Assembly (NCBI GenBank): GCA_963742865.1
Contig: CAVUNW010000007.1
Coordinates: 1 to 64,000 of the forward strand
Source: Bog-532 sp963742865
GTDB taxonomy: Bacteria; Actinomycetota; Actinomycetes; Streptosporangiales; Streptosporangiaceae
Length of the DNA: 64,000 bases
Direction of reading: 5' to 3'
Part shown: piece after piece, positions 36,502 through 45,139 of the stretch
Layout: every line of letters begins with the position of its first letter
Position numbering within the stretch: position 1 is the first letter of the stretch
The notes under the pieces: generated by a model
Told to the model about the DNA's origin: nothing
Database searches by the model: none
What the model saw: the letters and a program-made list of their open reading frames with translations, nothing else
Program-made: the position numbers and the translations under genes

Positions 36502-36512
36502 GAAATCCCATC
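36502..36512 (+). promoter_or_regulatory. Motif shared by two XRE regulator regions
   Basis: GAAATCCCATC occurs here, about 290 bases before the XRE gene at 36805, and again inside the palindrome at 39339-39358 before the other XRE gene. No function is proven; an operator recognised by one or both regulators is a reasonable guess. Confidence 0.3.
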
Positions 36513-36804
36513 TGCGTTATCATTGCTTTGGCACGCTGAAGTGCTATGCGGCGGAACGCAATTGCGCCAATGATGTGCATAGACAGAACACTTCTGGTGA
36601 CAGTTTTGTCTTGCTATTCGCGACACGTTTGTCCGGACGCGGTGTAACAGTAACGACAGCGTAGCCGGTTACGACAGAACTGTCCTGCCAGTCACCTCAT
36701 CCGGGGCCTGGAACGTGGCCGTTGGGCCAGGATGGATGGCCCGATCGGATGACACGGGCGGATGACACGCACGAATCGCTGTCAGGGCGATCGGGAGAGG
36801 ACAG

Positions 36805-37672
36805 GTGAGTCTGATGACGGAGGCGGCACATGGACCGACCGTCCTTCGCATCCTTCTCGGCACGCACTTGCGGCGATTGCGCGAAAGCCGGGGGATCTCG
36901 GCTCAGCATGCGGCGAAGGTTATCCGCGGCTCAGAATCCAAGATCAGCCGGATCGAGCTGGGCCGGAATGCGATCAGGGAAATCGACATCCTGGACCTGC
37001 TGACCTACTACGGCGTGGACCGCGCCGAGCGCGAGCAGATGCTGGCACTGGCCGAGCAGGCGAACCGCCCGGGCTGGTGGCACCGCCACACCGACATTCT
37101 GCCCGAGTGGTTCCAGACCTACGTCGGGATGGAGGAGTCCGCGGCGTCCATCCGCATCTACGAGCCGCAGTTCGTGCCCGGGCTGCTGCAGACCGAGGAT
37201 TACGCCGGGGCCGTGCTGGCCCTGGGCGACTTCTCTCCCGAGGAGACGGAACGCCACGTGCTGGTCCGCAAGGAACGGCAGCGGCGTTTCGCAAACGGCG
37301 AGCTGAAGCTATGGGTGATTATCGAAGAGCCGGCGCTGCGGCGCCCGGTCAGCGACGCCCGCACGCAGCAGAACCAGATCAGTTATCTGCTGGAGGCGTG
37401 CGAACGGCCCAACCTCACGCTTCAGGTCGTGCCGTACGGCGTCGGGGGCCACGCGGTGCCGAGCGGGTTCAGCGTGCTGCGGTTCGGTGACCGGGAACTG
37501 CCGGAACATCGTCTACGTCGAGCACCTGACGAGCGCCCTTTACCTGGACAAGCAGGCCGACGTGGACCAGTACATGCTGGCCATGGAGCGCCTGAGCATC
37601 GTCAGCGCACCGCCGTTCGCGACACCGGACCTCCTGAAGTCGATCATCAGTGAACTGGAAGGACCGTGTTGA
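36805..37672 (+). CDS. XRE-family regulator with DUF5753, one frame break
   Basis: About 288 residues if repaired. The N-terminal helix-turn-helix (LRRLRESRGISAQHAAKVIR, SKISRIELGR) is followed by the DUF5753 domain (WWHRHTDILPEWFQTYVGME, EPQFVPGLLQTEDYA, NLTLQVVPYGVGGHAVPSGF). The frame changes near 37500, then NIVYVEHLTSALYLDKQADV continues to TGA 37670. The start is GTG 36805 after GGAGAGGACAG. The stop overlaps the DUF397 gene, forming the usual regulator/DUF397 pair known from WhiJ-type loci, in which such proteins affect development or antibiotic production. Confidence 0.83.
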
Positions 37673-37926
37673 CCCGAATGCGCATGACCCGGATCCGCAA
37701 CGGCATGCGGGCCAGCGAGCTTCGGGGCATCACGTGGGTGAAGAGCAGCCGGAGCGGCCCCACCGGGGGTAACTGTGTCGAGCTGGCCGCACTGCCGGGC
37801 GGCACGGTCGCGGTGCGGAACTCCCGGCATCCCGAGGGCCCGGCGCTCGTCTTCACGGCCACGGAGTGGGACGCGTTCGTCCGCCGCCTGCACCCAGTTA
37901 CCGGGCACCTGCGCCCAGGCACTTAA
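37666..37926 (+). CDS. DUF397 protein
   Basis: 86 residues. The DUF397 core is complete: ITWVKSSRSGPTGGNCVELA, then VAVRNSRHPEGPALVFTATE and WDAFVRRL. GTG 37666 has AAGGA three bases upstream and overlaps the XRE stop; TTG 37669 and ATG 37678 are other possible starts. DUF397 proteins are small partners of XRE-DUF5753 regulators and may work as a toxin/antitoxin-like or regulator/anti-regulator pair; the mechanism is not settled. It is convergent with a second, similar module and shares its terminator. Confidence 0.87.
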   Translation: MLTRMRMTRIRNGMRASELRGITWVKSSRSGPTGGNCVELAALPGGTVAVRNSRHPEGPALVFTATEWDAFVRRLHPVTGHLRPGT

Positions 37927-37936
37927 CTGGATAAAT

Positions 37937-37973
37937 GTGGCGGGTCCCGCTACCCCTCAGCGGGACCCGCCAC
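37937..37973. terminator. Bidirectional terminator hairpin between the two DUF397 genes
   Basis: GTGGCGGGTCCCGCT (37937-37951) and AGCGGGACCCGCCAC (37959-37973) form a perfect 15-base stem with a 7-base loop. It lies just after one DUF397 stop and 40 bases beyond the other, so it can serve both convergent operons. No T run follows, as is usual in high-GC actinomycetes. Confidence 0.85.
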
Positions 37974-38012
37974 TCCCCCCAACGCCCGGAATGAGGCTCC
38001 GGGACGCTCTTA

Positions 38013-38219
38013 TCAGCTTGGGAGATCGAATTCGCCGTTCTTGGCACCAATGAGGAAGCACTCCCACTCGTGCCGGTTGAAGACGTGCGGCGTCTTGGAG
38101 CGGTCCTTGGTGTCACGGACGGCCACGCCGCCGTTGGGCAGGTGTGCTATCTCCACGCACCCGCCGGTGCTGCTCGCGCTGCTCTTGAACCAGCGCAGTC
38201 CTGTGAGGTCGGTTTCCAT
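38013..38219 (-). CDS. DUF397 protein
   Basis: 68 residues from ATG 38219, which has AAGGAG seven bases upstream. The family core reads LRWFKSSASSTGGCVEIAHL, GVAVRDTKDRSKTPHVF and WECFLIGAK. It follows the XRE-DUF5753 gene at 38325 on the same strand with about 105 bases between, so they form one regulatory module. It is the mirror image of the pair at 36805-37926. Confidence 0.87.
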   Translation of the reverse strand: METDLTGLRWFKSSASSTGGCVEIAHLPNGGVAVRDTKDRSKTPHVFNRHEWECFLIGAKNGEFDLPS

Positions 38220-38324
38220 CCGCCTCTCCTTCCGGTGAACTACCGCGTATCTAGCTGGTTTTGCTGCTGAGCAAATCCAGGCCCTGCCGGGACGATGCAT
38301 CGCCCGTCCGGCCCCCGGCATCGG

Positions 38325-39179
38325 TCACACGAGATCTTCCGCCGCATTGGAGATCAGATCCGCTGACGCACCCGGCGGCAAAGCCGCCGCCCGGAGGCGG
38401 TCGAACGCCTCCGCGCAGGTGCGCACTTCGCGGTCTTTCTCCAGGTAGATGATCCCAGCCAGGGACTCGACGTACGCCACATCAGCGTCGGCCCGCTCAG
38501 GAAACTCGAGGATGGAAAAGGGCCCCCTGAGCCCCGCGTGCGAACCGCTCTCGAACGGCAGCACCTGGAGCGTGACGTTCGGCATCTTGCTCGCCTCGGT
38601 CAGCCGCGCCAGCTGACCGCTCATGACCGTGGGGCCGCCGATGGTACGCCGGATCACGGCTTCGTCCAAGATCACCCATACATCCAGCGGCGGATCGCGG
38701 TCCAGCATCTCCTGGCGCTTCATCCGCAGGTCGACCAGGCGCTCGATCTGCTCGTCGCTATCCCGGTTGTTTACCTCGCGCAGCACGGCCTGGGCGTATT
38801 CCGGCGTCTGGAACAGCCCGTGCACCACTTCGGCCTCGAAGCTGCGCAGGCCTGCGGCCTCGGCCTCAAGCCCCACGTAGATCTGGAATCCGGTGGGCAG
38901 GACGTCGTCGTAGACCGACCACCAGCCCTTACGGTGGCCTTCGCGCGCCATATCGACGAGCACCTGGCGCTGGGCTGGATCGGTGACTCCGTACATCTCA
39001 AGCATGGCACTGAGGTACACCAACTTGGTCGGCGCCTTGCCGGTCTCGATGCGCGATAGCGTCGACGCGGCCACGCCGAGCTGCTCGGCGACCTCTTCCA
39101 GCTTGATGGAGTGCGCCTCTCGCAGCCGGCGCAGCTCAGAACCGAGCCGCCGGCGGCGCACGGTCGGACCCATCGTCAC
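38325..39179 (-). CDS. XRE-family regulator with DUF5753
   Basis: About 284 residues. Helix-turn-helix at about 15-65 (LRRLREAHSIKLEEVAEQLG, AASTLSRIETGK), then DUF5753 (WWSVYDDVLPTGFQIYVGLE, VVHGLFQTPEYAQAVL, IRRTIGGPTVMSGQLARL, NVTLQVLPFESGSHAGLRGP). The GTG at 39179 (reading VTMGPTVRRRRLG) has an AGGGGG box; the upstream ATG at 39203 has none. Unlike the regulator at 36805 its frame is intact. The palindrome at 39339-39358 is about 160 bases upstream and may be its operator. Confidence 0.88.
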   Translation of the reverse strand: MTMGPTVRRRRLGSELRRLREAHSIKLEEVAEQLGVAASTLSRIETGKAPTKLVYLSAMLEMYGVTDPAQRQVLVDMAREGHRKGWWSVYDDVLPTGFQIYVGLEAEAAGLRSFEAEVVHGLFQTPEYAQAVLREVNNRDSDEQIERLVDLRMKRQEMLDRDPPLDVWVILDEAVIRRTIGGPTVMSGQLARLTEASKMPNVTLQVLPFESGSHAGLRGPFSILEFPERADADVAYVESLAGIIYLEKDREVRTCAEAFDRLRAAALPPGASADLISNAAEDLV

Positions 39180-39203
39180 AGGCGACTCACCCCCTCGAGC
39201 CAT

Positions 39204-39864
39204 CCCGCCGCACGATACCCGGCTTCGGGAGCCGGGGCATGTGCGTGCAGATCACCGGCCACCCGATGGCGCACGGTAACGAGCTCACTTCGTACCGTTC
39301 TTTGACAAGGATGACGATACCGCACCAAAGCCCGGTACGAAATCCCATCCGGGATTTCATCCGAGAAATTTGTTTCATGCACTTGCGCCACTCCATCCAT
39401 CCGGACCATCATCGTATCTAACGCACGGTGATGAAATTATTACCTAATGTGTACAAGAATGACTGGTGAGCGCCCGCGGCCCAGGTGTGCGAAACAGGCC
39501 ATTCATGGTGATGGGGAGGAATGAGGCATGGAGAAGACGCCAGCGGGCGATGACCGGCTCAGCCAGCCATGACGCCCGCAGCGGCCGTCCTCGGTAGCCT
39601 AACCATCCCCGGGCGTCCCGAACAGGGTGTCATGGGCCCGGGCATTCGTCACGGCGCTCGCCGGGAGGGCTGGCCGGGACGACAGCCGGGTGAGCGTCAA
39701 ACCCCGCACCCCCGTCTTCATCCCGCGTCGCAAGCTATCACTGGAGGTGACAGGGTTTCACGGAAAGTGAAGAAACATTATCTGGGTGTGTCGGCCGGCC
39801 CGGCGGGACTGCAAGCCTTACGCCAGGCCTGATCGGGGCAGCGGGACGCTAGCGCCGGGGAGCG
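39204..39864. other. Intergenic region, one possible leader peptide
   Basis: About 660 bases. The first 270 are A/T-richer and carry the palindrome described at 39339 and an 8-base repeat pair (TTCGTACC near 39291, GGTACGAA at 39334). From 39528 a 14-codon frame with GGAGG upstream (MEKTPAGDDRLSQP) ends in TGA overlapping the ATG of an 87-codon frame (39569-39832) whose product I do not recognise. Either may be chance. Confidence 0.35.
39339..39358. promoter_or_regulatory. Perfect palindrome upstream of the XRE gene
   Basis: GAAATCCC-ATCC-GGGATTTC is an 8-base perfect inverted repeat with a 4-base spacer. Its left arm and spacer (GAAATCCCATC) also occur at 36502 upstream of the other XRE gene. 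Candidate operator of a dimeric XRE regulator. Confidence 0.5.
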
Positions 39865-41160
39865 TTACGCGGCCGCCACGGCGGCGAGCACACCAGCGCA
39901 GACGCGGGCCAGGTCATCCTCGCCGGTCACGTACGGCGGCATGGTATACACCAGATCGCGGAACGGGCGCAGCCAGACGCCCGCCGCCACGGCCGCCTTG
40001 GTCGCCGCGGGAATGTCCACATCATGATCGAGCTGCACCACGCCAATCGCGCCGAGCACCCGGACGTCGGTGACGCCCGGGAGGGCCCGGGCCGGGGCAA
40101 GCCCGGTAGCCAGCCCGGCCTCAATCCGGCGGACCTGTGCCTGCCAGCCGCCGGCGTACCCGGTCAGGAGCACGTCCAGCGACGCGTTCGCCACCGCGCA
40201 GGCGAGCGGGTTGCCCATGAACGTCGGCCCGTGCGCGAGCACGGGCACGTCCCCGCGGGAAATGCCCGCCGCGACCTCCGGCGTGCACAGCGCGGCCGCG
40301 AGCGTGAGATAGCCCCCGGTCAGCGCCTTCCCCAGGCACATCACGTCCGGGCTCACCCCGGCGTGGCCGGCTGCGAACAGGGCCCCGCTGCGGCCGAAGC
40401 CGGTGGCGATCTCGTCGAAGATCAGCAGCACACCGTGCTCGTCACAGGCGGACCGCAGCACGCGCAGGTAACCGGGGTCGTGGAAGCGCATCCCGCCCGC
40501 GCCCTGCACCACCGGCTCGACGATCACCGCCGCCAGTTCACCCGCGTGCCGGGCGATCAGGGCGGTCAGCTCCGCGGCGTAGCCGGGGTCCGGGCAGGCC
40601 CCGAAGCCAGCCGGCGGCAGGCCGGCGAAGATCTGCTGGGGCAGCACTCCGTCCCACATGCGGTGCATGCCGCCGTCCGGGTCGCAGACGGACATCGCCC
40701 AGAAGGTGTCGCCGTGGTAGCCGCCGCGCCAGGTGAGCAGCTTGCGTTTGGCGGCGCGGGCGCGCGAGCGCCAGTACTGCAGGCACATCTTGATGCCAAC
40801 CTCGACCGCGACCGAACCGGAGTCGCACAGGAAGACGTGTTCCAGGCCGTCCGGGGCCAGCGTGGCCAGCCGGTCGCACAGCCGCACCGCACCCTCGTGG
40901 GTCAGGCCGCCGAACATCACGTGGCTCATCCGGTCCAGCTGAGCGCGGGCCGCCGCGTCCAGGACCGGGTGCCGGTACCCGTGGATCGCCGCCCACCACG
41001 ACGACATCCCGTCCACGAGTTCGGGGGCATCCGGTCCGGCCAGCCGGATCCGGACGCCGGACGCCGATTCCACCGGCAGCGGCGGGTGCGTGCCCGGCAT
41101 CGGCGCGTACGGGTGCCAGACGCGCCGCCGGTCGATCTCAAGGAGCTGAGTGGTCAGCAT
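39865..41160 (-). CDS. bioA: Adenosylmethionine-8-amino-7-oxononanoate aminotransferase
   Basis: 431 residues, class III PLP-dependent aminotransferase for the third step of biotin synthesis (S-adenosylmethionine as amino donor). Diagnostic pieces: VWHPYAPM at the N-terminus, DGMSSWWAAIHGYRHP, HVMFGGLTHEGAVRL, the PLP Lys in CLGKALTGGYLTLAA and GPTFMGNPLACAVANASL. Length is as in family members. ATG 41160 lies within the end of the der frame. No other bio gene is in the window, so biotin genes are split in this genome. Confidence 0.92.
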   Translation of the reverse strand: MLTTQLLEIDRRRVWHPYAPMPGTHPPLPVESASGVRIRLAGPDAPELVDGMSSWWAAIHGYRHPVLDAAARAQLDRMSHVMFGGLTHEGAVRLCDRLATLAPDGLEHVFLCDSGSVAVEVGIKMCLQYWRSRARAAKRKLLTWRGGYHGDTFWAMSVCDPDGGMHRMWDGVLPQQIFAGLPPAGFGACPDPGYAAELTALIARHAGELAAVIVEPVVQGAGGMRFHDPGYLRVLRSACDEHGVLLIFDEIATGFGRSGALFAAGHAGVSPDVMCLGKALTGGYLTLAAALCTPEVAAGISRGDVPVLAHGPTFMGNPLACAVANASLDVLLTGYAGGWQAQVRRIEAGLATGLAPARALPGVTDVRVLGAIGVVQLDHDVDIPAATKAAVAAGVWLRPFRDLVYTMPPYVTGEDDLARVCAGVLAAVAAA

Positions 41161-42805
41161 CCGGCCAGGTTACGGCGAAGCGCCCGTTACCGGCCCAGCG
41201 AGTCCCGGGCTTCAGCCCGGGCGAGTGGCCGGTGTCTCGGCGAGTTACCATCGCGGGGCGCGAAGCGCATGCGGGGGGTTCCGGGGGGTCGTCCCCCCGG
41301 GCTAACCGGCGGCTGGCGCTGCGGCCCCGGGACGCCGGGCCGCGGCCCCGCTTTTCCCGCAGCCGCATCGACACCTTCAGCGGGCTGCCCTCGAAGCCGA
41401 ACTCCTCGCGCAGCTTGCGCTCCACGAACCGGCGGTAGGCGGCCTCCAGGAACCCGGTGGTGAACAGCACCACGTGCGGCGGGCGAATCCCGGCCTGCGT
41501 GGCGAATAGGACCTTCGGCTGGCGGCCGCCGCGTACCGGCGGCGGGGTGGCCGCGATCAGGCTGGTCAGCCAGCTGTTGAGGCGGCCGGTCGGGACCCGG
41601 GTCTCCCAGCCCGCCAGCGCCGTCTCGATCGCCGGGACGAGCCGGTCCATGTGCCGCCCGGTGGTGGCGGAGATGTTCACCCGCGGCGCCCAGCGCGCGT
41701 TGTACAGCTGCCGGTCGATCTCGCGTTCCAGGTAGTGCTGCCGTTCCTCGTCGACCATGTCCCACTTGTTGAACGCGATGACCAGCGCCCGGCCGGCCTC
41801 GATCACCATCGAGATGATCCGCAGGTCCTGCTCGGTCAGCGGCTGGCTGGCGTCGATCAGCACCACGGCGACCTCGGCGACATCCAGGGCGCCCGCGGTC
41901 CGCAGCGCCGCGTAGTAGTCGGCGCCCTGGCTCTCGCGGAACCGCCGCCTGATGCCGGCCGTATCCACAAACCGCCACGTCTTGCCGCCGAGCTCGATCA
42001 GCTCATCAACCGGGTCCCGGGTCGTGCCGGCCTCCGCGTCGACCAGCACCCGCTGTTCCCCGGCGAGCTTGTTGAGCAGGCTGGACTTGCCGACGTTGGG
42101 CCGGCCGATGAGGGCCACCCGGCGCGGCCCGGACGGCTGGGAACGGGGCTGCGGCGGCGGTTCGGGCAGCGCCTCGAGCACGGCGTCGAGCAGGTCGCCG
42201 CTGGCCCGCCCGTGCAGGGCGCTCACCGGGTAGGGCTCGCCCAGCCCGAGCGACCACAGCGCCGAGGCGGTCAGCTCGGTGGCGGCGTTGTCCACCTTGT
42301 TGGCCGCGACCACGACCGGCACGCCGGAGCGGCGCAGCACGTCCGCGACGGCGTCGTCGGCGTCGGTGGCCCCCACGGTGGCATCCACGACGAACAGCAC
42401 GGCGTCCGCGGTCCGCGCGGCGATCCGGGCCTGGCCGGCGATCCGCGCGGCCAGTGATCCGGTCTTTTCCTCCGACGGCTCCCAGCCGCCGGTGTCCACC
42501 AGGGTGAATTGCCGCCCGCGCCAGTTCGCGTCGTAGGCGACCCGGTCGCGGGTCACCCCCGGGGTGTCCTCCACCACGGCCAGGCGGCTGCCGATAATCC
42601 GGTTGACCAGCGTGGACTTGCCGACGTTCGGCCGCCCGACGACCGCGACCACCGGCCGGTCGGCGATCAGATCGTCGTCTATGCCGGGGAAGTCATCGTC
42701 CGGGCCTTCCGGGGAGAATTCGCTCTCCATCGTGAGATCCTCGTCGGCCCCGGGGACGAATTCGTCGTCGGTGCTGAACCCGCCGGCGTCGTCGTCCGGG
42801 GTCAC
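41138..42805 (-). CDS. der: Ribosome-assembly GTPase Der (EngA)
   Basis: 555 residues with two GTPase domains in tandem: first GRPNVGKSTLVNRIIG, DTGGWEPSEEK and NKVD; second GRPNVGKSSLLNKLAG, DTAGIRRRFRES and NKWD; then the KH-like domain ending FEGSPLKVSMRLREKR. It acts in 50S subunit maturation. The N-terminal 45 residues are acidic, as in other actinobacteria. After REKR, where the family normally ends, 65-70 low-complexity residues follow that overlap bioA by 23 bases and include a terminator-like hairpin at 41281-41300, so the natural stop may have been lost by an indel. The GTG start overlaps the cmk stop (GTGA). Confidence 0.92.
   Translation of the reverse strand: MTPDDDAGGFSTDDEFVPGADEDLTMESEFSPEGPDDDFPGIDDDLIADRPVVAVVGRPNVGKSTLVNRIIGSRLAVVEDTPGVTRDRVAYDANWRGRQFTLVDTGGWEPSEEKTGSLAARIAGQARIAARTADAVLFVVDATVGATDADDAVADVLRRSGVPVVVAANKVDNAATELTASALWSLGLGEPYPVSALHGRASGDLLDAVLEALPEPPPQPRSQPSGPRRVALIGRPNVGKSSLLNKLAGEQRVLVDAEAGTTRDPVDELIELGGKTWRFVDTAGIRRRFRESQGADYYAALRTAGALDVAEVAVVLIDASQPLTEQDLRIISMVIEAGRALVIAFNKWDMVDEERQHYLEREIDRQLYNARWAPRVNISATTGRHMDRLVPAIETALAGWETRVPTGRLNSWLTSLIAATPPPVRGGRQPKVLFATQAGIRPPHVVLFTTGFLEAAYRRFVERKLREEFGFEGSPLKVSMRLREKRGRGPASRGRSASRRLARGDDPPEPPACASRPAMVTRRDTGHSPGLKPGTRWAGNGRFAVTWPDADHSAP
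41281..41300 (-). terminator. Terminator-like hairpin at the end of der
   Basis: CCGGGGGG-TCGT-CCCCCCGG is a perfect 8-base stem. It lies about 60 bases after the expected C-terminus of Der and before bioA on the same strand. Confidence 0.5.
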
Positions 42806-43536
42806 CGGGTCGTCCTGGCGGTGTCGGGCAGGTTGGCCCGCCGGATCGCCCGGCCGGCGATCATCTCCACGACCTCGTCGAGTGAGAACATCGTCGAGTC
42901 GATGTCCACCGCGTCCGGGGCCTTCGCCATCTGCGGCGCGTCCATCCGGTCCCGGCGGGCCTGCTCGGCCTGGGTCGTGCCGACAGTCACGGCGGGGTCG
43001 GTGGACAGCTCCGCGGTGCGGCGGGTGGCCCGGGCCGTTTCGCTGGCGGTGAGGAAGACCTTGACCACCGCGTCCGGCGCGACCACGGTGCCGATGTCGC
43101 GTCCCTCCGCGACGATTCCCCGCCCCTCAGCCCGGGCGCGGGCGATGATCTCGCGCTGCATGGCGACGAGCCGCGCGCGGACTTGCGGCACCCGCGCCAC
43201 GGCGGACACCGCCCCGGACACCTCCCGGGTGCGGATCGCGGCCGACACGTCCCGGCCGTCGACCGACACCCACGGATCGTCGGGGTCGGTCCCGACCTCG
43301 ATGACGGGGCCGCTCACGTGCTGGGTGATCGCGTCCGTGTCGTCCACCGGGATACCACGGGACAGCAGCCACCAGGTCAGGGCGCGGTACATGGCGCCGG
43401 TGTCGAGGTAGCGGAGGCCGAGGGCGCGCGCCGTGCCGCGCGAGGTGCTCGATTTACCCGACGCCGACGGACCGTCGACGGCGATGACGATTCCGCTGCC
43501 CGTTGAATCGCCGTGACTGCCCGCAGAAATACTCAC
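42802..43536 (-). CDS. cmk: Cytidylate kinase
   Basis: About 244 residues from GTG 43536. P-loop AVDGPSASGKSSTSRGTAR, then LRYLDTGAMYRALTW and EGRDIGTVVAPDAVVKVFL. It phosphorylates CMP and dCMP with ATP. The protein ends ARTTR with its TGA overlapping the Der start. The frame is open further upstream, across the tyrA end, but GTG 43536 puts the P-loop at residue 23, matching the family. It belongs to the tyrA-cmk-der operon. Confidence 0.92.
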   Translation of the reverse strand: MSISAGSHGDSTGSGIVIAVDGPSASGKSSTSRGTARALGLRYLDTGAMYRALTWWLLSRGIPVDDTDAITQHVSGPVIEVGTDPDDPWVSVDGRDVSAAIRTREVSGAVSAVARVPQVRARLVAMQREIIARARAEGRGIVAEGRDIGTVVAPDAVVKVFLTASETARATRRTAELSTDPAVTVGTTQAEQARRDRMDAPQMAKAPDAVDIDSTMFSLDEVVEMIAGRAIRRANLPDTARTTR

Positions 43537-43546
43537 ACCGGCAAGG

Positions 43547-44722
43547 CTACCGGCGGACTGGCCATCCGGCGCCCGTGAGGGCCGCAATAAGCGGCCCAGC
43601 GGACTCCGGCCGGACCGAAAGCTCGGCCACGCCCACCGGCGCTCCCGGCGAGTGCTCAATGCCCACGTCCTCGACGTTGACACCCGCGTCGGCGGCCGCG
43701 GCGAACAGCCGCGCGAGCTCACCGGGCCGGTCGCTGATGACCACCTGCACGGCGGTGAACGCGCGGGCGGGGCCGCCGCGCTTACCGGGGATCCGCGCGA
43801 CGCCTGCCCGGCCCTGCTCCAGCAGCCCGGTCAGTTCCTTGCTGACCTCCGGTGCGGGCGACCCCCTGGGGCCGCCGCGCTCGCCAGGGATGAGGGCCAC
43901 CTCGGCCAGGATCCGCGCGGCCTCCGCAAGGTCGGCCGCCACCGCGGCCAGGACGGCGGCGACGGGGCCGGCGTTCCCGGTCAGGATCTGCGTCCACAGG
44001 ACGGCGTCGCCGACGGCGATCCGGGTCGCGTCACGCAGGCCCGGTCCGGCCAGGCTGAGCGCCTCCGGCGGCACCGGCTCCGGGGCCAGCTGTGCGGCCA
44101 TGGCCGCGGCGACCACGTGCGGGGCGTGTGAGACCAGCGCGACCCATCGGTCGTGGCTGTCCGCGTCGGTCACGACCGGCTCGGCTCCGCACGCCGTCAC
44201 CATCGCGGTGACCGTGGCCATCGCCGCACCCGACGTCTCCGGGGCGGGGCACAGCGCCCACGCCCGGCCGAGGAAGAGGTCCGCGCGGGCCGCGGCAGGC
44301 CCGGACCGCTCGCGGCCGGCCAGCGGATGCCCGGGCACGTAGCGGGAGATGTCGCAGCCGGCGTCCCGGGCCTGGGCCAGCGGCAGCGCCTTGACGCTGG
44401 CCACGTCGGTGTAACAGTGTGCCAGGCCCACCTGCTGCGCCGTCGCGAGGACGCTGGCTACCTCGGCCGGCGGGACCGCGATCAGCGCCACGTCCGCGGG
44501 TCGGCCGGGGCCGGGGCCGTCCGGCCCGGCGGGCCCGGGGGCGTTTCCCGCGCGCGGCAGGACACGGCCGGCGCCGAGATCGGCCGCGAGGCCGGCGGCC
44601 GCCGGGTCACGATCCCAGAGCCACACGTCGGCGCCGTGCCGCCGCAGGGCCAGCGCTGCTGACGTCCCGATCAGGCCGGTGCCGATGACGGCGACCTGGT
44701 GCGGGACCGGCGCCTGGGTCAC
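43547..44722 (-). CDS. tyrA: Prephenate dehydrogenase with C-terminal ACT-like domain
   Basis: About 391 residues from GTG 44722. Rossmann loop VAVIGTGLIGTSAALALRRH, then DVASVKALPLAQARDAGC, the PGHPLAGRERSGPAAA block and VALVSHAPHVVAAAMAA, which are characteristic of TyrA. The C-terminal segment (VQVVISDRPGELARLFAAAA) is an ACT-type regulatory domain. It converts prephenate to 4-hydroxyphenylpyruvate with NAD in tyrosine synthesis. It lies 13 bases after the chorismate mutase gene, giving the two consecutive steps from chorismate. Confidence 0.92.
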   Translation of the reverse strand: MTQAPVPHQVAVIGTGLIGTSAALALRRHGADVWLWDRDPAAAGLAADLGAGRVLPRAGNAPGPAGPDGPGPGRPADVALIAVPPAEVASVLATAQQVGLAHCYTDVASVKALPLAQARDAGCDISRYVPGHPLAGRERSGPAAARADLFLGRAWALCPAPETSGAAMATVTAMVTACGAEPVVTDADSHDRWVALVSHAPHVVAAAMAAQLAPEPVPPEALSLAGPGLRDATRIAVGDAVLWTQILTGNAGPVAAVLAAVAADLAEAARILAEVALIPGERGGPRGSPAPEVSKELTGLLEQGRAGVARIPGKRGGPARAFTAVQVVISDRPGELARLFAAAADAGVNVEDVGIEHSPGAPVGVAELSVRPESAGPLIAALTGAGWPVRR

Positions 44723-44735
44723 TGACTTGCCGGGG

Positions 44736-45098
44736 TCACTGAGCGATGTCCAGCCGGAGGGCGGCCGCGCCGCGCAGGTACACGTGCTGGATCTCACCGC
44801 GGGGACGGCTGGTCTCCACGTGCATCATGAGGCGGACCACGCGCGGGAGCGCGCCCGGCACCGGGATCTCGGTCGCGCACAGCAGCGGGACGTCATGAAA
44901 ACCGATCTTGCGCGCCGCTAGCGCCGGGAACTCAGTGGTCAGGTCCGGGGTGACCGTGAACAGGACGCTGATCACGTCGTCCGGGACCAGGTCGTTGCGC
45001 GTCATGACCTCGCTGACCAGTTCGGCCGTTCCCTCGAGGATCGCCGCACGCTCGTCGGCTTCGACCTGTACCGCGCCCCGGATCGCTCTGACCGGCAC
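44736..45098 (-). CDS. aroH: Chorismate mutase, AroH type
   Basis: 120 residues, the size of the monofunctional AroH trimer. Catalytic residues are conserved: Arg7 in VRAIRGAVQV, Cys74 and Glu77 in PLLCATEIPV, Arg89 in PRVVRLMMHV and Tyr107 in HVYLRGAAAL. It rearranges chorismate to prephenate at subunit interfaces in the cytoplasm. The start is GTG 45098. Product and next gene product (TyrA) fit a short tyrosine/phenylalanine operon. Confidence 0.94.
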   Translation of the reverse strand: MPVRAIRGAVQVEADERAAILEGTAELVSEVMTRNDLVPDDVISVLFTVTPDLTTEFPALAARKIGFHDVPLLCATEIPVPGALPRVVRLMMHVETSRPRGEIQHVYLRGAAALRLDIAQ

Positions 45099-45139
45099 GT
45101 TCGCGCCTCCTTAGACGTCTGCGGCTGACGTCATCAAGG

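Larger units (their letters stand above)
35799..36804. other. One-kilobase region without a recognised gene
   Basis: Frames here are long but their products are Pro/Arg/Ala-rich and look like shadows of GC-rich DNA. From 36430 to 36660 the DNA is A/T-richer and contains the short palindrome GTTGCG-TGG-CGCAAC (36457-36471) and the motif GAAATCCCATC (36502-36512). It probably includes the promoter of the XRE gene at 36805. I cannot exclude a small gene. Confidence 0.45.

Noticed and set aside
39569..39832. Lanthipeptide-like precursor peptide
   Set aside because: No core with Ser/Thr/Cys pattern and no modifying enzyme nearby; probably chance coding.
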